A stretch of DNA of 64,000 bases from Nitrospirota bacterium (GCA_016212085.1 JACRHL010000014.1:1-64000); one strand, 5' to 3'; positions 25,345 to 34,172 are shown, numbered from the stretch's first letter. Program-made: numbers and translations. The notes: a model not told the origin generated them from the sequence alone.

Positions 25345-26370
25345 ATGTTTCTCAACCGTTCCCTGATCGCCGCCATCGCCGCCGCCGCGCTGTCCTGCCC
25401 GGTCGCCTTCGCCGACGAGATCGCCGTGCCGGGCGCGGATCGTCAGGTCCACGAGGTGGTCCGTGGCGATACCCTCTGGGACATCGCCAACGCCTACCTG
25501 GAAGACCCGTTCATGTGGCCCAAGATCTGGTGGCAGAACGAGCAGGTGACCAATCCGGACCTGATCTACCCCGGTGGCCGCATCCGCATCCCCGTGGCGC
25601 TGCTCAAGCCCGATCTCCGCCAGGAGATCGAGGCCAAGGTGGCCATGCCGGTGGAAATGATCGAGGTGCAGGTGGAGAGCGGCGTCATCAACCCGCTGGT
25701 GGTGGAGGCCGCCGGCTACCTCGCCAAGGACGTGCCGGCCGCCGGCAAGGTGATCGGCATGCACGAGGAGCACTTCCTGCTCGGCCAGGACGACGATATC
25801 TTCGTCAAGCTGGCGCACGCGGACGAGGTGATGCCCGGTGCCCGCTATCAGGTGGTGCGCCCGGTGGTGAACGTCTACCACCCGGTGAGCCACAAGCGCA
25901 TGGGCAAGATGGTGCGCGTGCTCGGCGTGGTGACCGTGACCGGCGACGAGGGCCGCCTCAAGCTGGCCCATGTGGAGCGTTCCTTCGACGTGATCAATTC
26001 CGGCGACCTGCTGGTGCCCTACGTGACGCCGGATGTCACCGTGTCCAGGGAGCGCCCCGCGTTGCAGGGCGTGATCGTGGCCACCCGCGACGGCCGTACC
26101 ATCGTGGGCACCGACGACGTGGTCTACCTGGACCGGGGCAGCGCCGACGGCCTGGAGCCGGGCGTGGAACTGCGCGTGGTGCGCAAGGGCAACCGCATCG
26201 ATCCCGAGGGCGTGTGGGGCAGCTACCGCCTGCCGGACCGTGGGGTGGCCACCCTTCAGGTGCTGTCGGTGCAGGAAGGCACCGCCGCCGCCCGCATCCA
26301 GGGGGCCCTGGAGCACATCGAGGTGGGCGACCGCTTCGAGGGGCTGCCCGAAGGCAAGGGCGCAGCCTGA
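25345..26370 (+). CDS. LysM-domain periplasmic protein
   Basis: A 341-residue exported protein. The signal peptide MFLNRSLIAAIAAAALSCPVAFA ends before DEIAVPG. A LysM domain follows at about 33-82 (VHEVVRGDTLWDIANAYLED, then PGGRIRIP), which binds peptidoglycan glycan strands. The remaining 250 residues are beta-rich without a catalytic motif I can identify. Related proteins are common upstream of dprA in proteobacteria, but no dprA is here. ATG 25345 was preferred because it begins a clean signal peptide; the frame is open to 25120. Confidence 0.85.
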   Translation: MFLNRSLIAAIAAAALSCPVAFADEIAVPGADRQVHEVVRGDTLWDIANAYLEDPFMWPKIWWQNEQVTNPDLIYPGGRIRIPVALLKPDLRQEIEAKVAMPVEMIEVQVESGVINPLVVEAAGYLAKDVPAAGKVIGMHEEHFLLGQDDDIFVKLAHADEVMPGARYQVVRPVVNVYHPVSHKRMGKMVRVLGVVTVTGDEGRLKLAHVERSFDVINSGDLLVPYVTPDVTVSRERPALQGVIVATRDGRTIVGTDDVVYLDRGSADGLEPGVELRVVRKGNRIDPEGVWGSYRLPDRGVATLQVLSVQEGTAAARIQGALEHIEVGDRFEGLPEGKGAA

Positions 26371-26379
26371 CAGGCTATC

Positions 26380-26519
26380 GAAAAACGTCGTTTTTCAGCA
26401 CGCCTACGTCCGGCACGGGGAGGTGCGGATTGCATGCGCGTAAGCGCCTGAAATCCGCAGGGAGCGGAAGACCGCACTGTCCCGTTTCCGGGTTGAAAAA
26501 GTCCATGGACTTTTTCAAC
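26380..26519. repeat. Two palindromes between convergent genes (bidirectional terminator, possible small element)
   Basis: A perfect 28-bp palindrome at 26492-26519 (half-site GTTGAAAAAGTCCA) lies 3 bp before the xseA stop and would terminate transcription from both sides. A second palindrome, GAAAAACG-T-CGTTTTTC, begins at about 26380, just after the LysM gene. The 95 bp between them have no coding potential. The paired A/T hairpins at each end may mark a short dispersed repeat. Confidence 0.65.
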
Positions 26520-26521
26520 AT

Positions 26522-27904
26522 CTAGGGCTCTCCCGGCTCCGCCTGGCGCGCGGACAGGACCCGGCAGTGCAGCACGCCGGCGTGCAGCCGCACGCCGATC
26601 TCCGTGCCCGGCGGCGCCTCGGCGGCGTGGCGCAGGATGGCGTCGCCCCGGCGGGCGATGGCGTAGCCCCGTCCCAGCACCCCCAGGGGTGACAGTTCCG
26701 ACAGCTTGCCCGCATCCTCCGCCAGGCGCGCGGCCGCGTGCCGCAGTTGCAGGCGCATGGCCTGGCGCAGCCGCCGCCGCAGGCCCTGGGCGCGCTCCGT
26801 CAGGCGCGGGATTTGCCCGCCCGGCGCCGCCGCTCCAAGGCGGATGGCGGCCGCCTGCCGGCGGTGGGCGGCGTGGGCGAGGGCGGCGCGCATCAGCCGC
26901 ATGAGCTGTCCGTGCAGGTCGTCCATCCGCTGCGCCGCGTGGCGCAGCCGTTCGCGCGGGTCGATCAGCCCCGCGCGGGCCGCGCGCACCTGCAAGCGGT
27001 GGCCCGTCAGCCGCCGCCCCATGGCCTGACCCAGGCGCCCGGAGCATTCGCGCGTGCGGCGCAGCAGGTCGCCCCAGGCGGCGCTGACCAGCTCCGCCGC
27101 CGCGCTGGGCGTGGGGGCGCGCAGGTCGGCGGCCAGGTCGGCGATGGTGGTGTCGGTCTCGTGGCCGACGCCGGCCACCACCGGCACCGGGCAGGCGGCG
27201 ATGGCGCGCGCCACCGCCTCGTCGTTGAAGGCCATCAGGTCTTCCAGCGAGCCGCCGCCGCGGGCCAGGATGACGGCGTCGATGTCCGGCACCGCCGCCA
27301 CCGCCCCCAGCGCCCGCACCAGCTCGCGCGGGGCCGCGTCGCCCTGCACCGGGGTGGGCACCACCAGCACCGACAGGCCCGGGGCGCGCCGTTCCAGCAC
27401 GTTGAGGATGTCGCGCAGGGCGGCGCCGCTGGGCGAGGTGACCACCGCCACCCGGCGCGGCAGCAGCGGCAGCGGACGCTTGCGCCCCTGGTCCAGCAGC
27501 CCCTCGGCGAGCAGCCGCTGGCGGGTGGCCTCGATGCGCCGGTACAGGGCGCCCACGCCCGCCGCCTCCAGGTAGTCGATCACCACCTGGTACTCGCCGC
27601 GCGGCTCGTACACGGTCAGCCGGCAACGGCACAGGATCTGATCGCCGTCACGGGGGCGCTCCCCCAGGTAACGGGCGGTGGAGGCCCAGACCACGGCGCG
27701 CACTTGGGCCTCGTTGTCCTTCAGTGTCAAATAGATGTGGCCGGAGCCGGGGGCGCGCAGGTTGCTCACCTCGCCCATCAGCCAGATGGCGCCGAACGTC
27801 CCCTCCAGGGTGCCGCGGATGCGCCGCGTCAGCTCGCCGATGCTGAGGATCTCGCGGGCCTTGACCAGGCCGCCGGGTGGGCCGCCCGGCCCCGCCTCAC
27901 TCAT
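26522..27904 (-). CDS. xseA: Exodeoxyribonuclease VII large subunit
   Basis: A 460-residue XseA. The N-terminal OB fold (about 18-115) includes WLMGEVSNLRAPGSGHIYLTLKD; the catalytic domain has VAVVTSPSGAALRDI, ILARGGGSLEDLMAFNDE and PVVAGVGHETDTTIADLAADLRAPTPS; a coiled-coil arm follows, ending in GRGYAI. With XseB it degrades single-stranded DNA into oligonucleotides. No xseB lies next to it. It overlaps ymdB by 8 bp, so it belongs to the rarA-rny-ymdB-xseA run. Confidence 0.96.
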   Translation of the reverse strand: MSEAGPGGPPGGLVKAREILSIGELTRRIRGTLEGTFGAIWLMGEVSNLRAPGSGHIYLTLKDNEAQVRAVVWASTARYLGERPRDGDQILCRCRLTVYEPRGEYQVVIDYLEAAGVGALYRRIEATRQRLLAEGLLDQGRKRPLPLLPRRVAVVTSPSGAALRDILNVLERRAPGLSVLVVPTPVQGDAAPRELVRALGAVAAVPDIDAVILARGGGSLEDLMAFNDEAVARAIAACPVPVVAGVGHETDTTIADLAADLRAPTPSAAAELVSAAWGDLLRRTRECSGRLGQAMGRRLTGHRLQVRAARAGLIDPRERLRHAAQRMDDLHGQLMRLMRAALAHAAHRRQAAAIRLGAAAPGGQIPRLTERAQGLRRRLRQAMRLQLRHAAARLAEDAGKLSELSPLGVLGRGYAIARRGDAILRHAAEAPPGTEIGVRLHAGVLHCRVLSARQAEPGEP

Positions 27905-28679
27905 CGCGGAGCTGGATCCGTTGGATGGACCGGCAGCGCCCGCTGTCCGCGTCCACGTCGGCGATGGCGCCGCTGAACACGGCGGGGCCGGAGGCCACCA
28001 CGAAGCGCTTGGGCAGGGCGGTCAGAAAGCGCGCCAGCACCAGCTCCTTTTTCATGCCGATCACCCCGTCCATGGGGCCGGTCATGCCCAGGTCGGTCAG
28101 GTAGCCGGTGCCGCCGGGCAGTACCCGCTCGTCGGCGGTCTGCACGTGGGTGTGGGTGCCCACCACGGCGGAGGCCGCGCCGTCCAGGTGCCAGCCCATG
28201 GCCATCTTCTCGCTGGTGGCCTCGGCGTGCACGTCGACGATCACCACCGGGGTCTCGCGCTTGAGGCGCGCCACCTCGCGGCTGGCGGCGCGGAACGGGC
28301 AGTCGATGGCGTGCATGAACACCCGGCCCATCACCTGCACCACGCCCACCCGCTCCCCGGAGCGGGTGGTGAACACGCCGCTGCCCACGCCGGGGGCGCC
28401 ATCCGGATAGTTGGCCGGGCGCAGGACGCGCTTGTCGGAGCGGATCAGGTCGATCCCTTCCGGCTTGTCCCAGGCGTGGTTGCCGGTGGTGAGCACGTCG
28501 ATGCCGTTGGCGAACAGGTCCTTGACGACGCTGTGGGTGAGGCCGAAGCCGCCGGCGGCGTTCTCGCCGTTGCCGATCACCAGGTCCAGGCCGTGCTCGT
28601 CGCGCAGCCGGTCCACGTGCCGGAACACGGCCTTGCGGCCCGGCTCGCCCACGATGTCGCCGATCAACAGGATGCGCAT
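27897..28679 (-). CDS. ymdB: YmdB-type metallophosphoesterase
   Basis: A 260-residue metallophosphoesterase of the TIGR00282/YmdB family, starting MRILLIGDIVGEPGRKAV with the first metal-binding Asp at residue 8. GNGENAAGG, TGNHAWD, DVHAEATSEK and GTHTHVQTADE supply the remaining metal ligands. In Bacillus the homologue is a 2',3'-cyclic nucleotide phosphodiesterase that works with RNase Y, and the two genes are adjacent there as here. The start at 28679 shares a base with the rny stop (TGATG). Confidence 0.93.
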   Translation of the reverse strand: MRILLIGDIVGEPGRKAVFRHVDRLRDEHGLDLVIGNGENAAGGFGLTHSVVKDLFANGIDVLTTGNHAWDKPEGIDLIRSDKRVLRPANYPDGAPGVGSGVFTTRSGERVGVVQVMGRVFMHAIDCPFRAASREVARLKRETPVVIVDVHAEATSEKMAMGWHLDGAASAVVGTHTHVQTADERVLPGGTGYLTDLGMTGPMDGVIGMKKELVLARFLTALPKRFVVASGPAVFSGAIADVDADSGRCRSIQRIQLRDE

Positions 28680-30223
28680 CAGCGGGCGTATTCGATGAAG
28701 CGCGACTCGCGCACCAGGCACACCTTCACCTGGCCCGGGTAGGTCACTTCCTGTTCGATGCGCTTGGCGATGTCACGCGAGATGACCGCGCACTCCTCGT
28801 CGCTCAGGGTGTCGGCATCCACCAGCACGCGCACCTCGCGGCCCGCCTGCATGGCGTACACGCGGTCCACCCCCGGGAACGCGCTGGCCACCCCCTCCAG
28901 GTCGGCCAGGCGCTTCACGTACAGCTCCATGCTCTCGCGCCGGGCGCCGGGGCGGCCGGCGGACAGGGCGTCGCCCGCCGCCACCAGGTAGGCCTCCTTG
29001 GTGAGCGGCGCCACGTCGCCGTGGTGGGCGGCGATGGCGTTCACCACGTGCGGATGCTCGCCGCAGCGCTCGGCGAATTCGGCGCCGATGAGGGCGTGGC
29101 CGCCCTGCACCTCGTGGGTGAGGCTCTTGCCGATGTCGTGCAGCAGGCCGCTGCGGGTGGCGAGCTTGCGGTTGAGGCCCAGCTCGCCCGCCATCATGCC
29201 GCAGATGAGCGCCACCTCGCGGGCGTGGGACAGGTTGTTCTGGCCGTAGCTGAGGCGGTACTTGAGGCGCCCGAGCAGGCCGATGATGTCCGGGTGCAGG
29301 TCGTGGATGTCGAGCTCGTAGACCACCTTGTTGGCGTCGTCGCGCATCTCCTTGTCGAGCCGCGCCTCGACCTTGGCGACGGTTTCCTCGATGCGGGTGG
29401 GGTGGAAGCGGCCGTCGGCCATGAGCCTTTCCAGGGTTTCGTGGGCCACCTTGCGGCGCAGCGGGTCGAAACTGGAGAGCAGGATCGTCTCCGGCGTGTC
29501 GTCGACGATCAGGTTGACGCCGGTGGCCGCCTCCAGGGCGCGGATGTTGCGCCCCTCGCGGCCGATGATGCGGCCCTTCATGTCGTCGGAGGGCAGGTTC
29601 ACGGCGCTGATGGTGGATTCCATCACGTAGTCGCCGGCGATGCGCTGGATGGCGCTGCTGATGACGTGGCGGGCGTGGTCCTCGGCGGTCGCCTCCGCCT
29701 CCTCGCGCACCCGCTGCAACATCCTGCCGGCCTCGAAGCGCGCATCCCGCTCCAGGCGTTCCATCAGTTCCTGCTTGGCGGCATCGGTGGACAGGCCGGC
29801 CACCCGCTCCAGCTCGCGGGTGAGGCGCCGCACCTCCGTCTCCACCTGGGATGCACGGGTGCCCAGCTCCACCTGCTGGGCGGTCAGGGTGGCGGTTTGC
29901 TGGGCGGCCTGCTCCCGGTCCCGCGCCAGCTGGCGCTCCTGGTCGCGCAGCTCCCGCTCGCGGGTTTCGGTGGTGTCGCGGCGTTCCCGCGCCTCGGCGT
30001 CGATGGCCGCCTTGGCCTCCAGGCGCTGGTCCTTGACCTCCAGTTCCACGGCGCGGCGCAGTACGTCGGCCTCGCGCTCCGCGTTGGCGATGATCTTGTC
30101 GGCCAGGGTGCGTGCCTCGGCGCCGGCCAACTGGGCGTTGCCGCCACGGCGGACCATCAGGACGGCGACCGCCGCGATGGTGCCCGCCAGGGCGACCGCC
30201 AATACGATATCGGTGATGTCCAT
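28679..30223 (-). CDS. rny: Ribonuclease Y
   Basis: A 514-residue RNase Y. One N-terminal membrane helix (about 5-25) is followed by a long charged coiled coil (about 35-190), a KH domain with GRIIGREGRNIRALE (217-231) and an HD domain with the catalytic pair H362/D363 in LLHDIGKSLTHE. It is a membrane-anchored endonuclease that starts mRNA decay. The start is ATG 30223 after GGAG; the open frame above it overlaps rarA. Having RNase Y and RNase G in the same genome is unusual for classical proteobacterial models. Confidence 0.96.
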   Translation of the reverse strand: MDITDIVLAVALAGTIAAVAVLMVRRGGNAQLAGAEARTLADKIIANAEREADVLRRAVELEVKDQRLEAKAAIDAEARERRDTTETRERELRDQERQLARDREQAAQQTATLTAQQVELGTRASQVETEVRRLTRELERVAGLSTDAAKQELMERLERDARFEAGRMLQRVREEAEATAEDHARHVISSAIQRIAGDYVMESTISAVNLPSDDMKGRIIGREGRNIRALEAATGVNLIVDDTPETILLSSFDPLRRKVAHETLERLMADGRFHPTRIEETVAKVEARLDKEMRDDANKVVYELDIHDLHPDIIGLLGRLKYRLSYGQNNLSHAREVALICGMMAGELGLNRKLATRSGLLHDIGKSLTHEVQGGHALIGAEFAERCGEHPHVVNAIAAHHGDVAPLTKEAYLVAAGDALSAGRPGARRESMELYVKRLADLEGVASAFPGVDRVYAMQAGREVRVLVDADTLSDEECAVISRDIAKRIEQEVTYPGQVKVCLVRESRFIEYAR

Positions 30224-30236
30224 GGTGTCTCCGGTC

Positions 30237-31574
30237 TTATGTGGCGGGGGGGGAGGCCCCCCGGTTTTGGGCCTTGATGGCGTTGAAGTGCGCCAGCCGC
30301 TCCGCCAGGCGGGCCTCGAAGCCCTGCCGGGTGGGGTGGTAGTAGCTGCGCGCGGCCCCCAGGTAGTCCTGAGCCACGTAGTGGTCGGGAAAGTCGTGGG
30401 GGTATTGATATCCCTTGCCGTGGCCAAGCTTTTTGGCGCCCGCGTAGCTGCTGTCGCGCAGGTGCGCGGGAACCGCCAGCACGGTGCCCGAGCGGATGTC
30501 CGCCAGGGCCGCGTCCACCGCCTTGTAGGCGGCGTTGCTCTTGGGGGCAAGGGCCAGGTAGGTGGTGGCCTGGGCGAGGGGGATGCGCCCCTCGGGCATG
30601 CCTATGGCGCTCACCGCGCCATAGGCCGACATGGCCAGGTCGAGGGCGCGCGGGTCGGCGTTGCCCACGTCCTCGCTGGCGGAGATGACCAGGCGGCGGG
30701 CGATGAACAGGGGGTCCTCGCCCCCCTCGATCATCTTGGCCAGCCAATACAGCGCCGCGTCCGGGTCGCTGCCGCGGATGCTCTTGATGAAGGCGGAGAT
30801 GGTGTCGTAGTGGGCATCGCCGTCCTCGTACACCACGGGCTTCCTGCCTAGCGACTCGGCCATGGCCGCGAGGCCCACGCGGATGGTGCCGTCCGGCTCC
30901 GGCCGGGTGGTGGTGACGGCCATGTCGAGGGTGTTCAGGGTGCGCCGGGCGTCGCCCTCGGTGCGGGTGACGAGGAAATCCATGGCCTCCGGCGCCACCT
31001 GGACGGTGAGCGCCCCCAGGCCCCGCTCCCGGTCGGCCAGGGCGCGCTCGACGATCAAGCGGATCTCCTCCGGCGCGTGCGGCTCCAGCGGCACGATGTG
31101 GGAGCGCGAGGCCAGCGGCGGTATGATGGCGAAGAACGGGTTCTGGGTGCTGGCGCCGATAAGGGTGATGAGGCCCTGCTCCACGTGCGGCAGCAGGGCG
31201 CTTTGCTGGGGCTTGTTGAAGCGGTGAATCTCGTCGATGAACAGCAGGGTGCCGGCGCCGGTGGCGGCGCGCCGGACCGTGGCGCGCTCCACGATCGCGC
31301 GGATGTCGGGGATGCCGGCGGTGACCGCGTTCAGCTCCTCGAAGGGCAGCCCAAGCTCGGCGGCGATCAGGTGCGCCATGGCGGTCTTGCCGCAGCCGGG
31401 CGGGCCGAACAGGATCAGGGAGCCGATGCGGCCCGCGGCCAGTTGGCGGTGGATCAGCTTGCCCGGCCCCAGCAGGTGGCCCTGGCCGACATATTCCGCC
31501 AGGGTGCGCGGCCGCATGCGCCAGGCCAGGGGGGTGGCGGCGGTGTCGCTTGTCGTCCGCGAAAACAGGTCCAT
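30237..31574 (-). CDS. rarA: Replication-associated recombination protein A
   Basis: A 445-residue AAA+ ATPase. Walker A is GPPGCGKT (57-64), Walker B is LLFIDEIHRFN (D114/E115), and GASTQNPFF is the sensor region. The C-terminal half has the MgsA/RarA tetramerisation block (YDTISAFIKSIRGSDPDAALYWLA). It acts at stalled replication forks. ATG 31574 was chosen because the protein then begins at the family N-terminus; 91 codons of open frame precede it. It is first in the rarA-rny-ymdB-xseA run. Confidence 0.95.
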   Translation of the reverse strand: MDLFSRTTSDTAATPLAWRMRPRTLAEYVGQGHLLGPGKLIHRQLAAGRIGSLILFGPPGCGKTAMAHLIAAELGLPFEELNAVTAGIPDIRAIVERATVRRAATGAGTLLFIDEIHRFNKPQQSALLPHVEQGLITLIGASTQNPFFAIIPPLASRSHIVPLEPHAPEEIRLIVERALADRERGLGALTVQVAPEAMDFLVTRTEGDARRTLNTLDMAVTTTRPEPDGTIRVGLAAMAESLGRKPVVYEDGDAHYDTISAFIKSIRGSDPDAALYWLAKMIEGGEDPLFIARRLVISASEDVGNADPRALDLAMSAYGAVSAIGMPEGRIPLAQATTYLALAPKSNAAYKAVDAALADIRSGTVLAVPAHLRDSSYAGAKKLGHGKGYQYPHDFPDHYVAQDYLGAARSYYHPTRQGFEARLAERLAHFNAIKAQNRGASPPAT

Positions 31575-31681
31575 CACGCCCCTATTGAAGACAGCCCGGC
31601 GGGCCGCGTGACGGAGCGCTGGGGCGACGACGGCCCCGGCCCAGGGCGGGGGGATGGGCGGGCCGGCCCACGCCGCCCCGC

Positions 31682-31711
31682 TTGCGTCCACCCGCGCGAA
31701 GGCGGTATTAC
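31682..31711 (+). promoter_or_regulatory. Predicted promoter of the 6S-like RNA
   Basis: TTGCGT (31682-31687) is followed after 18 bp by TATTAC (31706-31711). The predicted start, near 31718-31720, coincides with the first base of the closing stem of the structured RNA. Confidence 0.5.
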
Positions 31712-31717
31712 TGATCC

Positions 31718-31893
31718 CCGCCTTGCCGTGACGTGCGGCGCCTCTGGAACTCTTGGTAAACCAAGTGGGCGCCCTAGCCAAGGCTTCAGGATGCCCCGCC
31801 GGCATACGCCGTGGGGCATGCACACCGCCGTGGATTCGGGCTCCCATTGCAGAAGCATTGAGCCCCGAAATTTGCGCACGCCACGTGCAAGGC
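31718..31893 (+). ncRNA. ssrS: 6S-like structured RNA candidate
   Basis: The 378-bp gap between rarA and the M23 gene contains about 176 nt that fold as a long rod. GCCTTGC (31720-31726) pairs with GCAAGGC (31887-31893). ACGTGCGGCGC (31731-31741) pairs with 31874-31886, with two single-base bulges. ATGCCCC (31791-31797) pairs with GGGGCAT (31813-31819) as the apical stem. A side hairpin (TTCGGGCTC/GAGCCCCGAA, 31835-31869) sits on the 3' strand of a large central bubble. Length, closing stem, bubble and apical stem match the 6S RNA plan. B. subtilis 6S-1 RNA also lies near rarA. I could not match the conserved gammaproteobacterial 6S sequence, so the family call is tentative. Confidence 0.55.
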
Positions 31894-31952
31894 AGGGAAG
31901 GTCACAGCCTTTGAACCCGTCACGTCGAAAAAAACAACAGGTCCACTCCATC

Positions 31953-32978
31953 TTGTACCAGAAATACCCCCGAATCGGCAAGGAAATCCGGCCCGGAAGG
32001 CCCCGTATTCCGCGGCGTTGCGGCGCGCTTGCCGGCGTGCTGGCGGTGCTGCTTGGCGTGGCGCCCGCGTCGTGGGCGGAGGCGCTCACCATCCGCCAGG
32101 GCGCCGTGGGCCGCGTCGAGGTGACCATCCACCCCGGCGATTCGGCGCCGTGGGGCAGCTTCGTCGGCGAGCGGGTGGTGTTCCGGCGCGTGGGGCCCGA
32201 GCGTTTCGCGGCATTGCTGGGGGTGGACATGGAAACCGCCGTCGGCGACCACCCCCTGGAGGTCCGCGTGCTGCGCGGCGGGGTGTCCACCGTGGTGACG
32301 CGGCCGACGGTGACCGTGAGCGACGGCGGCTTTGGCGTGCAGCGCCTCACCCTGCCCGACAAGATGGTGGACCTGGACGACGCGGCCCTGGAGCGCGTCG
32401 CCCGCGAAAAGGTCGAGGTGGGCGAGCTGTGGGAGCAGGGGGCCCGGAGCACCCCCGTCTGGTCCGACGAATGGCGCCAGCCGGTGGCGGGCGAGGCCGC
32501 CGGAAGCTTCGGGAAACGCCGCATTATCAACGGCAACCCGCGCAACCCCCACAACGGCGAGGACATCGCCGCGCCGGAGGGGACGCCGGTGCTGGCTCCC
32601 AACGCCGGCACCGTGCGGCTGGCCGGGGAGCGCTTCTTTGGCGGCCAGACCGTGTTCCTGGAGCACGGCGGCGGGTTGTTCACGTTCTACATGCACCTGT
32701 CCGCCATCGACGTGGCGGACGGCCAGCGGGTGCGGGCGGGCGAGCGGATCGGCCGGGTGGGGGCGAGCGGCCGCGCCACCGGGCCGCACCTGCACTGGGG
32801 CGGGCGCCTCAACAATGCCCGTATCAATCCGTTCACGCTGCTCCAGCCGCCGGCGGTGCTCACGGTGGCCGCCGCGCCCGCGGCGGACGGGCCTGGAACG
32901 CCCGCAGCGGATCAGCTAGCAACGCCCCCGGCGGATCAGGCCGGCACGCCCCCGGCGGATCAGGCCGGCACGCCGTAA
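31953..32978 (+). CDS. M23 (LytM-type) murein peptidase
   Basis: A 341-residue exported peptidase if TTG 31953 is the start. No ATG fits, and GTG 32037 inside the signal peptide is too late. The signal sequence runs to APASWA. The C-terminal M23 domain has the zinc ligands H and D in NPHNGEDIAAPEG and the HLHW motif, with no missing ligand, so it should cleave peptidoglycan cross-bridges or activate other hydrolases. The tail carries three 8-residue repeats (TPxADQxx). The last 19 bp overlap trmL on the other strand. It may be transcribed by readthrough from the 6S-like RNA promoter. Confidence 0.85.
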   Translation: MYQKYPRIGKEIRPGRPRIPRRCGALAGVLAVLLGVAPASWAEALTIRQGAVGRVEVTIHPGDSAPWGSFVGERVVFRRVGPERFAALLGVDMETAVGDHPLEVRVLRGGVSTVVTRPTVTVSDGGFGVQRLTLPDKMVDLDDAALERVAREKVEVGELWEQGARSTPVWSDEWRQPVAGEAAGSFGKRRIINGNPRNPHNGEDIAAPEGTPVLAPNAGTVRLAGERFFGGQTVFLEHGGGLFTFYMHLSAIDVADGQRVRAGERIGRVGASGRATGPHLHWGGRLNNARINPFTLLQPPAVLTVAAAPAADGPGTPAADQLATPPADQAGTPPADQAGTP

Positions 32979-33430
32979 AAATCCGCCGCGCGCACCTGGC
33001 GCAGGGCCTCGAAGGCCACCACCGCCACCGCGTTGCTCAGGTTCAGGCAGCGCGACGGTCCCCACATGGGGATGCGGATGCCGTGCTCCGGGAAGCGGGC
33101 CACGAATCCCTCGGGCAGGCCCCCGGTCTCCGAGCCGAACACCAGCCAGTCGCGCGCCGTGTAGGCCACCTGGGTGTAGGGGCGGGTGGCGTGGGTGGTG
33201 GCCAGGCGCAGGGGGTCGGTGCCCACGGCGGCGAGCAGCGCGTCCAGGTCGGCGTGCACCGTCAGCTCCAGGTGTTCCCAATAGTCCAGGCCGGCGCGCC
33301 GCAGGTGGCGGTCGCTGATCTCGAAGCCGAGCGGCTTCACCAGGTGCAGGGCGGCGCCCACGCTCACGCACAGGCGCGCCACGTTGCCCGCGTTGGGCGG
33401 AATCTCCGGCGTCACCAGGACGATGTTCAC
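32960..33430 (-). CDS. trmL: tRNA (cytidine/uridine-34-2'-O)-methyltransferase
   Basis: A 156-residue SPOUT methyltransferase of the TrmL type, normal length. It begins with a GTG start, MNIVLVTPEIPPNAGNVARL; the knotted SAM site is built from LVFGSETGGLPE, IRIPMW and RCLNLSNAVAVVAFEAL. It methylates the wobble ribose of tRNA-Leu isoacceptors. It is 1 bp from the upstream reductase gene, with which it is probably cotranscribed. Confidence 0.93.
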   Translation of the reverse strand: MNIVLVTPEIPPNAGNVARLCVSVGAALHLVKPLGFEISDRHLRRAGLDYWEHLELTVHADLDALLAAVGTDPLRLATTHATRPYTQVAYTARDWLVFGSETGGLPEGFVARFPEHGIRIPMWGPSRCLNLSNAVAVVAFEALRQVRAADFYGVPA

Positions 33431-33431
33431 G

Positions 33432-34172
33432 CTAGCCCCACGGCTCCCAGTGGACGCGCGCCTTGTCCACCCCCAGCTCCTCCTTGAGGATCTTGCGCAC
33501 CGCGCGCACCATGTCGGTGGGGCCCGCCACGTAATAGATTTCGGTGGTCTCCGGCGGGCAGTGGGCGCGGATCTTGCCGGCGTCGATGCGCCCCACCGGC
33601 CCCGGCCAGTTGAAGCCCTCGGGGCGGGTGATGGTATGGGTCAGGTGAAGGTTGTCGTGCTTCTCGCACCAGGCCAGCAGGGTGGCCAGGTAGATCATGT
33701 CGTTGGGGGTGCGGCAACTGGCCAGGTAGCGGATGTCCACGTCGAGGCCGGCGTCCAGGATGTAGCGGGCGATGCCGCGCATGGGGGCCACGCCGGCGCC
33801 GCCGCCGATGAGCCCCACGCTGCGCGCCATGCCGGCCTCGAACACGAAGTTGCCGTACGGCCCGCTCACGGTCACGGGCTCGCCCACGTAGGTCACCTCG
33901 CGCAGGTGCTTGGACACGTGGCCGTCGTCGTAATACTTCACGGTCAGGTCGATGTATCCCGCCTCGGTGGGGGGCGAGGAGATGGAGTAGGCGCGGGTCA
34001 GGCGCTCGTTGCCGGCGCCGTATTCCGGGGTGTCCACGGTGAGCTGCACGAACTGGCCGGCGCGGAACGTGAACGGCACGCCGTCGGGCACCTCCAGGCG
34101 GTAGGTGAACACGTCGGCGGTTTCCAGTACCACCTGGGTCACCTCCGTTTCGAACGTAACGGCTTTCGGCAT
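33432..34172 (-). CDS. FAD/NAD(P)-binding oxidoreductase (ferredoxin reductase-like)
   Basis: A 246-residue flavoprotein of the ferredoxin-NADP reductase fold. The FAD motif RAYS is at 60-63, GPYGNF at about 104-109, the NAD(P) motif GGGAGVAP at 123-130, and the C-terminal YYVAGPTDMV binds nicotinamide. There is no fused 2Fe-2S domain, so it should exchange electrons with a separate ferredoxin or flavodoxin. It might re-reduce the ferredoxin used by Por/Kor, but it is 11 kb away and this is speculation. Confidence 0.85.
   Translation of the reverse strand: MPKAVTFETEVTQVVLETADVFTYRLEVPDGVPFTFRAGQFVQLTVDTPEYGAGNERLTRAYSISSPPTEAGYIDLTVKYYDDGHVSKHLREVTYVGEPVTVSGPYGNFVFEAGMARSVGLIGGGAGVAPMRGIARYILDAGLDVDIRYLASCRTPNDMIYLATLLAWCEKHDNLHLTHTITRPEGFNWPGPVGRIDAGKIRAHCPPETTEIYYVAGPTDMVRAVRKILKEELGVDKARVHWEPWG

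Noticed and set aside
26371-26521. xseB (exonuclease VII small subunit) next to xseA
   Set aside because: The short region after xseA has no frame of suitable length; it is only palindromic non-coding DNA.
31718-31893. SRP RNA, RNase P RNA or tmRNA
   Set aside because: The SRP tetraloop segment GGAAGGAAGCAG, the RNase P core and a tRNA-like tmRNA end are all missing; only the 6S plan fits.
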